NCBI RefSeq assembly: GCF_938045205.1
Contig: NZ_CALIMY010000107.1
Coordinates: 1-13,764, forward strand
Length of the DNA stretch: 13,764 nucleotides
Reading direction: 5' to 3'
Origin: an uncultured Campylobacter sp.
GTDB lineage: Bacteria; Campylobacterota; Campylobacteria; Campylobacterales; Campylobacteraceae
Positions 8,156-13,764 of the stretch are shown here, piece after piece. The notes beneath the pieces are model-generated. The model made no database searches. It saw only the letters and a program-made list of their open reading frames with translations, and was not told the origin of the DNA. The position numbers and the translations under genes were made by a program. Within the stretch, counting starts at the first letter, position 1, and each line of letters starts with the position of its first letter.

Positions 8156-10281
8156 ATTAAAAACGAAATCTCCGTCGTCTGCACCATATCCCAAAGCTCT
8201 ATCGGCCAGCCTTTTTTGCTTCCTTTTAGAGCCTCAAATAGTGCCTCAAGCTCTTCAAGCTGCCCCTTTTGGCTTACGTTTGTTGAAATTTCTTTTACTC
8301 CTACTCCGTATCCTTTAAGGCTCTTGTAATCGTCCAAAACGATGCTCTTGCCGTCGAAGTGGATCTCCATAAATTCCTTACTCAGCTCCTTACTGCCGTT
8401 TGCAAAATATTCGATATTTGCCACCGAACCGTCTTTGTATTTTAAGACGATAGATTTGTTATCCTCGGCGCTATATTTTTCATTACTCGGCGTGATCGCC
8501 TGCGAAAATACGCTCTGTATCTCGCTACCCGTTAGCGCCGTCATCAGATCTATTATGTGGCACGCTTCGCCCACCATTCTGCCACCGTTTTCATGCACCC
8601 AGTGATCCATCGGTATGTAGCCCGCGTTCATTCTATATCTAATTATCATAGGATTTATTCTAGTGCCCGTGTGCTTTTTTATCTCTTCTGCGTAGGCGCT
8701 AAATCGCCTATTAAATCCCACGAATAAAAGGGGTTTGTCGCCTCCCCCTTCGTAAAATTTCTTTATCTTTTCAAGCTCATCTTTGTTTGTTGCAAGCGGC
8801 TTTTCTACAAATACGTTTTTGCCCGCTTCAAGCGCCTTTAAAGTAAGCTCTGCGTGGCTATCGTGCCTTGTGGAGATGATCACCAGATCAACGTTTTTGT
8901 CATTTAAAATATCGTCTAAATTTGAAGTAGCGTAGTTCGCTCCGTATTGCTGCGCCACGGCCTTTGCTTTATGTCCGCTCCGGTTCATGATCGCGTAAAT
9001 TTTATACTTGTCCGTAAGCTTTGAGATATTAGGCAGGTGCATCCCGGTAGCAAATCCGCCGACGCCTACGAACGCGACGTTTATCACATCCCTGTTTACT
9101 GGCGCGGAACTTATGATGATTTTTTTATCGTGATTTAGATAGCTATCAAGCTCGGTTAAATTTGCCTCGCCGTAGTCGAGCAAAACCATAAGCGGCTTAT
9201 TCTGCGAAGTCTGCAGCGACTCAAACGCCTCCGTTACCTGCTCGATAGGATATTTTGCGTCTATGAGCTTATCCAGCTTTATCAAATTTTCATTTACCAG
9301 CCTTAGATACTCACTCATATTTCGATTTTCAGTCCATCTTACGTAGCTAAACGGATAATCAAGTCCCTGCTCTTCGTAGCTCTTGTCGTAGCGACCGGGG
9401 CCATAAGAGGTGGAGATGAGAAAATCAAGCTCCTTCTTATACATATCCTCTCTATTGATTTGCATGCCGGCAACGCCTACGAGCACCACTCTGCCCTTTT
9501 TCTTACACATCTGAAAGCTTTGAGATAGCGGCTCGCTGCTGCTCGTAGCGGCGGTAAATAGCACTCCGTCGGCGCCGTATCCGCCGCTCCAAGACGTAAC
9601 GACGTCTAGCAAATCCTCTTTTGACGGGTTTATGACGAGCTCGGCGCCGTACTGCTTAGCTATCTGCAAGCGCCTATCGTCAAAATCGCTAACTGCGACC
9701 CTCACGCCTGAAATTTTAAGCATCTGCACTGCAAGAAGCCCTAAAATCCCCGCACCGACCACTACGCAGGTCTCGCCCAACCTTAGATCGATCCGCCTAA
9801 CGCCTTGCATCGCTATGCCGCCTAGCGTCACGGTGCAAGCCCGCTCAAAGTCCATATCCTGCGGCATTTTCATAACTAAATTTTTAGGCACGTCTACGTA
9901 TTCTGCGTGGTTTGCAAGCCCTGCACCGGCTGCAGCAACGCGCTCACCGATCTCAAAATTTGAAACGCCCTCTCCGACAGCTATGACGACGCCGCTAAGC
10001 GAATAGCCGGTCGGATTTCCGCTATCAAGCTTGCCTTTTACCTTCGCATAGACGCTGGCTATGCCGTCGGATTTCACCATATTGATGACTTTTTTTACGT
10101 TCTCCGGCTGCTCTAAAGCCCTCCTGATCAGGCTTTTACCGCTATTTGATACGCCGCTTATCTCGGTGCCCGCCGATATACAGCTATTTACTACTTTTAT
10201 AAGAACGCATCCCTTTGAAACGCTTGGAGCAGGGATCTGCTCCGCCAAAACCTTACCTTTTTTAACTATTGCTTGTATCAT
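8152..10281 (-). CDS. Two-domain oxidoreductase: MDR/zinc-ADH domain fused to Gfo/Idh/MocA domain
   Basis: 709 residues from ATG 10281. The N-terminal half is a medium-chain dehydrogenase: C34 in the usual catalytic position (NSCISAGTE), GVVIAVGEGV (97-106) and a Rossmann GAGILG (176-181). From about residue 400 a second Rossmann domain begins (VGVGGFATG, 405-413), with EKPLA (493-497) and GEACHIID (571-578), the signature of Gfo/Idh/MocA sugar oxidoreductases. Such fused proteins are known from polysaccharide clusters; both halves should use NAD(P)(H) and a sugar substrate is inferred. An upstream in-frame ATG at 10386 is rejected because the family starts at MIQAIVK and the extension would overlap the acyltransferase by more than 100 bases. 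The true start makes an ATGA overlap and has AAAGG upstream. The gene is richer in G+C than its neighbours (38 of 60 bases at 9541-9600). Confidence 0.9.
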   Translation of the reverse strand: MIQAIVKKGKVLAEQIPAPSVSKGCVLIKVVNSCISAGTEISGVSNSGKSLIRRALEQPENVKKVINMVKSDGIASVYAKVKGKLDSGNPTGYSLSGVVIAVGEGVSNFEIGERVAAAGAGLANHAEYVDVPKNLVMKMPQDMDFERACTVTLGGIAMQGVRRIDLRLGETCVVVGAGILGLLAVQMLKISGVRVAVSDFDDRRLQIAKQYGAELVINPSKEDLLDVVTSWSGGYGADGVLFTAATSSSEPLSQSFQMCKKKGRVVLVGVAGMQINREDMYKKELDFLISTSYGPGRYDKSYEEQGLDYPFSYVRWTENRNMSEYLRLVNENLIKLDKLIDAKYPIEQVTEAFESLQTSQNKPLMVLLDYGEANLTELDSYLNHDKKIIISSAPVNRDVINVAFVGVGGFATGMHLPNISKLTDKYKIYAIMNRSGHKAKAVAQQYGANYATSNLDDILNDKNVDLVIISTRHDSHAELTLKALEAGKNVFVEKPLATNKDELEKIKKFYEGGGDKPLLFVGFNRRFSAYAEEIKKHTGTRINPMIIRYRMNAGYIPMDHWVHENGGRMVGEACHIIDLMTALTGSEIQSVFSQAITPSNEKYSAEDNKSIVLKYKDGSVANIEYFANGSKELSKEFMEIHFDGKSIVLDDYKSLKGYGVGVKEISTNVSQKGQLEELEALFEALKGSKKGWPIELWDMVQTTEISFLI

Positions 10282-11375
10282 TTTACAACCTTTATTTGTT
10301 TTAATTTCAATGCCGGCTTTTCTATAAAATTCCAAGAGACGCAAGCTACCATGAGCGTCGCGGCTACTACTACGAGATATAGCCATAAAGAGCCGCCGAA
10401 GCCCAGGCTAATTAAAATTTGAACTATCAGCATATGATAAAGATATGTACTATAAGAGAGATCGGTGCTTCTAGTTATCTTTAAATTTGTGTAGGAAAAA
10501 GCCATGCTAAAGATCACTAGCGCTAAAAGGAAAATTTGAAAGACGGTAGAAATTTCTAAGCCTCTTTTATAGTCCCCAAGTCCGCCTCCGAATTCTATAG
10601 CCGCAAAACAAAATATCAAATAGAGCGCAAGATAAAATAAGCCGTAGCCTACGAGATATTTTTTTATATCCAGCCAATAAAGCCTCATGACCATGCCGAT
10701 AATAAATATCCACAAAAACGGCAAGCATATCAGCTCGAGAAGCTTATTTAAATTTGAAGCGGAGTAAAAATTTTCATCGGCGATTGCTGGAATTATCATT
10801 GATGTAAAAAATAGGAAAACTAACAATAAATTTCTTATTATCACCTTTCTAATACACAAAATAAATGGAAGGACGATATAAAACGATAATTCGACGCTAA
10901 GTGTCCATAAAACGCCGCTCGGATAAGAGCTAAAAAAGCCGTCGTAATTATATAAAACATCGTTTTTTATACCAATTATAAAGCCCGCTATACCTGAAGC
11001 GGCGGTAATGACATAGAGCACGAAGTATTCTATGTATTTTAATGCCGAGATATCATTAAAATTTTTGCCCACATACATAGCTAGCTCAAGTACTAAAATA
11101 TTTACGAATAGAGCCGGATATATTCTAAGTGCTCTTTTTATAAAATACTCTTTTAAATTCCCGCTATTTAAATAACTATCGGTAATTAAAAATCCCGAAA
11201 CCAGAAAAAATAATGGAACGCCGGGAAATAACCTAAGAAATTTATCCACGTAGCCCCCCCATACAAGCGGTATTTTTAGCCACTCGGTTGAGTGCATATA
11301 TACCACTTGTAAAGCAAAAAGTAATCTAAAAAAATTCAGGTGGTTATTTCTATCTATTACTTTTTGAAAACTCAT
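10278..11375 (-). CDS. Membrane O-acyltransferase (AT3 / OafA-YrhL family) with a G7 tract
   Basis: 365 residues with about ten hydrophobic segments. The N-terminus shows the AT3 layout: RNNHLNFFR leading to an active-site-type His (H28), then FFLVSGFLIT (57-66) and RALRIYPALF (81-90), which carries the conserved Arg and Pro. These proteins transfer acetyl or similar groups to sugars of O-antigen, capsule or peptidoglycan across the inner membrane. The start overlaps the wecC stop as ATGA (11372-11375) and the stop overlaps the oxidoreductase start the same way. Seven consecutive G residues on the coding strand encode W39-G41 (TGG GGG GGC). Gain of one G would stop translation four codons later, and loss of one would stop it within about 25 codons. 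That would switch off O-acylation without touching the backbone genes. Confidence 0.9.
   Translation of the reverse strand: MSFQKVIDRNNHLNFFRLLFALQVVYMHSTEWLKIPLVWGGYVDKFLRLFPGVPLFFLVSGFLITDSYLNSGNLKEYFIKRALRIYPALFVNILVLELAMYVGKNFNDISALKYIEYFVLYVITAASGIAGFIIGIKNDVLYNYDGFFSSYPSGVLWTLSVELSFYIVLPFILCIRKVIIRNLLLVFLFFTSMIIPAIADENFYSASNLNKLLELICLPFLWIFIIGMVMRLYWLDIKKYLVGYGLFYLALYLIFCFAAIEFGGGLGDYKRGLEISTVFQIFLLALVIFSMAFSYTNLKITRSTDLSYSTYLYHMLIVQILISLGFGGSLWLYLVVVAATLMVACVSWNFIEKPALKLKQIKVVK
11254..11260. repeat. Homopolymer C7 (G7 on coding strand) in acyltransferase gene
   Basis: Seven C on the plus strand at codons 39-41 of the acyltransferase. It is the second poly-G/C run of this length in the window, and no other run of six or more was seen by eye. 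It lies early enough in the gene for any slippage to abolish the protein. Confidence 0.9.
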
Positions 11376-12562
11376 CTACAAATTCCGCAAAAATCCAAAA
11401 CTTCTTTTTCTATTTTTAGCCCTTTAAATTCCTTATGCCCGACTAAAAATACAATAATGTCCGAAATTTCAATAGCCTTTTTATAATCCACTATCTCAAA
11501 ATCTTTGCAAGCCTTGATATTGGGCTCCACGGCGACCACATCGACGCCGTCTGCGATCAGGCACTTGGTTATATTTAGCGCAGGCGATTCCCGCAAATCG
11601 TCGATGTCTGGCTTAAAAGCAAGCCCCATACACGCGACTTTGGGCTTTCTGCCGTTTTGCAGCTCAAATTTCAAAGCGGCGTTTTTGATTTTTTCAATAC
11701 ACCACTCGGCTTTGTGATCATTGACCTCTCTTGCGGATTTGATCAACCTCGCTTCGTAGCCGCCCGCATGGACGATAAACCACGGATCGACCGCTATGCA
11801 GTGCCCGCCTACGCCGCAGCCCGGGTTTAAAATATTAACTCGCGGATGGCGATTTGCTAGCGAGATAAGCTCCCAAACATTGATGCCGAATTTATCGCAC
11901 AAAATACTAAGTTCGTTTGCAAAGGCTATGTTTACGTCGCGGAAAGAATTCTCTGTAAGCTTTGACATCTCTGCAGTTTTTGAGTCAGTCTGTAAAACTT
12001 CGCCTTCTACGAATTCTGCGTAAAATTCTGCTATTTTTTTAGTAGCAATTTTTGTAGTTCCGCCTACGATTCTATCGTTTTGCACGAGCTCTTTTAAAAT
12101 TTTACCCGGCAAGACCCTCTCCGGGCAGTGAGCAATGCAAATTTTAGAAATATCGACGCCGCTATCTTTTAAAATTTGACCTATTTTCTCCGTCGTGCCG
12201 ACCGGCGAAGTGGATTCTAAAACGACCATATTATCGTTTTTTACGTATGGTATTATAGATTTTGCTGCACTTATGACATAATCGATATTTGGCACGTATC
12301 CGTCTCGAAACGGCGTCGGAACAGCTATAATAAAAATGTCTGCAAAATCGGGCTTAACATCTGCTTTTAAATTTCCGCTCTGCACTGCTTTTTTAACAAA
12401 TACATCTAGTTCCGGCTCGACGATATGAATTTTACCCTGATTGATCGTATCCACAACGCTCTGCACCACGTCAACGCCATGGATTTTATAGCCCCTATTC
12501 GCCAAAAGTGCTGCTGTCGGCAGCCCTATATACCCAAGACCTAAGATGCAAATTTTTTTCAC
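11372..12562 (-). CDS. wecC: UDP-N-acetyl-D-mannosamine dehydrogenase
   Basis: 396 residues. It oxidises UDP-ManNAc twice to UDP-ManNAcA with NAD+, in the cytoplasm. Seen: a Rossmann loop GLGYIG (8-13), VPTPF (81-85), ESTSPVGTT (116-124), CPERVLPGK (146-154), the catalytic-type K201 in KLTENSFRDVN, and the active-site Cys C255 in CGVGGHCIAVDP. LAFKPDIDDLRESPA then opens the C-terminal nucleotide-binding domain. The length is close to the family's usual 400-430. The start codon is GTG, with AAAAGGAA upstream, and it overlaps the wecB stop as GTGA. The pairing with the 2-epimerase supports ManNAc rather than GlcNAc or Glc as substrate. A UDP-GlcNAc dehydrogenase of the WbpA type would look similar and is the main alternative. 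Confidence 0.93.
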   Translation of the reverse strand: MKKICILGLGYIGLPTAALLANRGYKIHGVDVVQSVVDTINQGKIHIVEPELDVFVKKAVQSGNLKADVKPDFADIFIIAVPTPFRDGYVPNIDYVISAAKSIIPYVKNDNMVVLESTSPVGTTEKIGQILKDSGVDISKICIAHCPERVLPGKILKELVQNDRIVGGTTKIATKKIAEFYAEFVEGEVLQTDSKTAEMSKLTENSFRDVNIAFANELSILCDKFGINVWELISLANRHPRVNILNPGCGVGGHCIAVDPWFIVHAGGYEARLIKSAREVNDHKAEWCIEKIKNAALKFELQNGRKPKVACMGLAFKPDIDDLRESPALNITKCLIADGVDVVAVEPNIKACKDFEIVDYKKAIEISDIIVFLVGHKEFKGLKIEKEVLDFCGICR

Positions 12563-13695
12563 AATATTCCTTTTAAAAATTCCAGTATTTTTTTACAAGC
12601 TTTACCGTCGCCATACGGACTTATACTTTTACTCATTTTATCATATTCATCTTTTAAATTGAATAATTTTTGCACCTCTTTTATTATATTTTGGCGCTTG
12701 GTGCCGATAAGTTTAACGCATCCCGCCCTTATCCCTTCAGGTCTTTCGGTAGTTTCTCTGATAACTAAAACGGGCTTGCACAGGCTCGGCGCCTCCTCTT
12801 GGATGCCGCCACTATCTGTTACTATCATATATGACTTGCTCATAAGATAGACGAAACTATCATACTCTAGCGGATCAATTAAAAATATATTCGAAATGCC
12901 CGATAAAATTTCTCCTACAGGCTTTCTTACATTTGGATTTAGATGCACGGGGTAAACGATGTCGATATTTTCATTTTTTAGCGCTATTTCACGTAAAGCC
13001 TCACAAATATTAACAAAACCTTCTCCGAAATTCTCTCGTCTGTGCCCTGTAACGAGAATAAATTTTCTATCACTAAGCTTATATTTGGAATTTATAAAGG
13101 ATAAAATTTTATTTTTTAGCAGCTCATTCTTTTCGATTTTATCTATCGTCCACAAAAGCGCGTCTATAACGGTGTTGCCACTAACGATTATATTTTTTGA
13201 ATCTTTGCCTTCTTTTAATAGATTGTCTCTCGCATCGACAGTCGGCGCGAAGTGATATTTAGCTATGAGCCCCGTCATCTGCCTATTTATCTCTTCAGGA
13301 AACGGCGAATAGATATCATGCGTCCTAAGTCCAGCTTCTACGTGAGCAACATCTATTTTTTGATAATACGCCGCCAAAGAAACTGCATAAGTAGTAGTCG
13401 TATCTCCATGCACAAACACGATGTCCGGGGTATATTCGCTAAATACATCGCGCATACCAAGCAAAACGCCTGACGTAATATCGTACAGATCCTGCCCCTG
13501 TTTCATTAAATTTAGATCAAAATCAGGCTTGATCTCAAAAAATTCAAGCACCTGATCGAGCATCTGTCTGTGCTGCGCCGTGACGCAAACCTTCACTTCA
13601 AATTCCGCATGCTTTTGAAATTCCTTTATCAACAAAGCCATCTTAATGGCCTCCGGACGCGTCCCAAATACTATTAAAATTTTTCTTTTCGTCAT
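12559..13695 (-). CDS. wecB: UDP-N-acetylglucosamine 2-epimerase (non-hydrolysing)
   Basis: 378 residues, the usual family length. It interconverts UDP-GlcNAc and UDP-ManNAc in the cytoplasm and feeds the dehydrogenase encoded next. Seen: FGTRPEAIK (10-18), HGDTTTT with D98, EAGLRTHD with E120, PFPEE with E134, TGHRRENFG with H218, and VTDSGGIQEEAP near 295. These correspond to the acidic and His residues of the active site in the E. coli enzyme. It is the first gene in the window and follows a short noncoding leader. ATG 13695 is supported by AGGGGAG just upstream and by the conserved N-terminus. Its stop overlaps the GTG start of wecC by four bases, and its base composition is intermediate (25 of 60 bases G/C at 13201-13260). 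Confidence 0.95.
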   Translation of the reverse strand: MTKRKILIVFGTRPEAIKMALLIKEFQKHAEFEVKVCVTAQHRQMLDQVLEFFEIKPDFDLNLMKQGQDLYDITSGVLLGMRDVFSEYTPDIVFVHGDTTTTYAVSLAAYYQKIDVAHVEAGLRTHDIYSPFPEEINRQMTGLIAKYHFAPTVDARDNLLKEGKDSKNIIVSGNTVIDALLWTIDKIEKNELLKNKILSFINSKYKLSDRKFILVTGHRRENFGEGFVNICEALREIALKNENIDIVYPVHLNPNVRKPVGEILSGISNIFLIDPLEYDSFVYLMSKSYMIVTDSGGIQEEAPSLCKPVLVIRETTERPEGIRAGCVKLIGTKRQNIIKEVQKLFNLKDEYDKMSKSISPYGDGKACKKILEFLKGIL

Positions 13696-13698
13696 AAA

Positions 13699-13705
13699 CT
13701 CCCCT
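13699..13705 (-). promoter_or_regulatory. Ribosome binding site of wecB (AGGGGAG)
   Basis: AGGGGAG on the minus strand, 3 bases before ATG 13695. It is a strong Shine-Dalgarno with slightly short spacing. The rest of the leader (13706-13764) is AT-rich, and no convincing promoter boxes or upstream gene end could be assigned in it. Confidence 0.7.
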
Positions 13706-13764
13706 AAATATCGGTTTTTTAACCAAATTTATCGCCGTAATTTTAATTAAATTTTGCTATATCG

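Noticed and set aside
8156..8194. TTG start extending the glycosyltransferase by 13 residues
   Set aside because: ATG at 8155 gives the ATGA overlap and places the glycine-rich loop at the normal distance.
9632..10327. Plus-strand open frames of 124 and 88 codons
   Set aside because: Antisense to the well-supported oxidoreductase; the composition is that of a shadow frame.
10282..10386. Upstream ATG extending the oxidoreductase by 35 residues
   Set aside because: The extra residues are unlike the family and would overlap the acyltransferase by over 100 bases; ATG 10281 has AAAGG and an ATGA overlap.
13713..13724. Short hairpin (4-bp stem GGTT/AACC) in the leader before wecB
   Set aside because: The stem is too short and AT-rich to call a terminator or operator.
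1..13764. CRISPR arrays, tRNA or rRNA genes, insertion sequences
   Set aside because: No regularly spaced repeats, cloverleaf-like segments or transposase-like proteins were seen; the window is essentially all coding.

Overview
The window is a densely packed polysaccharide (capsule, O-antigen or exopolysaccharide) biosynthesis operon. All eleven genes lie on the minus strand, so transcription runs from high to low coordinates. The base composition, the frequent AAATTT/TTTAAA words and the gene content suggest Campylobacterota, probably a Campylobacter of the less AT-rich group. That placement is inference; there is no rRNA or other marker here.

Right end (13764 to 10281): a 69-base leader, then UDP-GlcNAc 2-epimerase (wecB), UDP-ManNAc dehydrogenase (wecC) and a membrane O-acyltransferase. 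The first two turn UDP-GlcNAc into UDP-ManNAcA. Middle-right (10281 to 8152): a fused, two-domain sugar oxidoreductase of clearly higher G+C. Middle (8155 to about 3000): an AT-rich cassette with a family 4 glycosyltransferase, a zinc-ribbon methyltransferase, a CE4-like polysaccharide deacetylase, a second methyltransferase and a Wzx-type flippase. Left end: a heparinase II/III-like protein with an AT-rich 5' end and a GC-rich body, then a second glycosyltransferase that runs off the left edge.

Every adjacent gene pair overlaps: 4-base ATGA/GTGA overlaps at three junctions in the right half plus the one into the cassette, and 8- to 11-base or 1-base overlaps further on. The whole set therefore looks like one translationally coupled operon. 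No initiating sugar-phosphate transferase, polymerase or chain-length regulator is visible; these should lie outside the window. A plausible scheme is that UDP-ManNAcA is made, two glycosyltransferases build a lipid-linked repeat unit, and the unit is methylated, deacetylated and O-acylated and flipped by the flippase. The heparinase-like protein acts on the uronic-acid-containing glycan.

The points most worth a second look are two 7-base poly-G/C tracts, one in a methyltransferase and one in the acyltransferase (candidate phase-variable switches). Next is a perfect 17-bp inverted repeat with an embedded terminator-like hairpin inside the heparinase-like gene. There are also sharp G+C steps bounding the cassette, and two normally exported enzyme types that lack any export signal.
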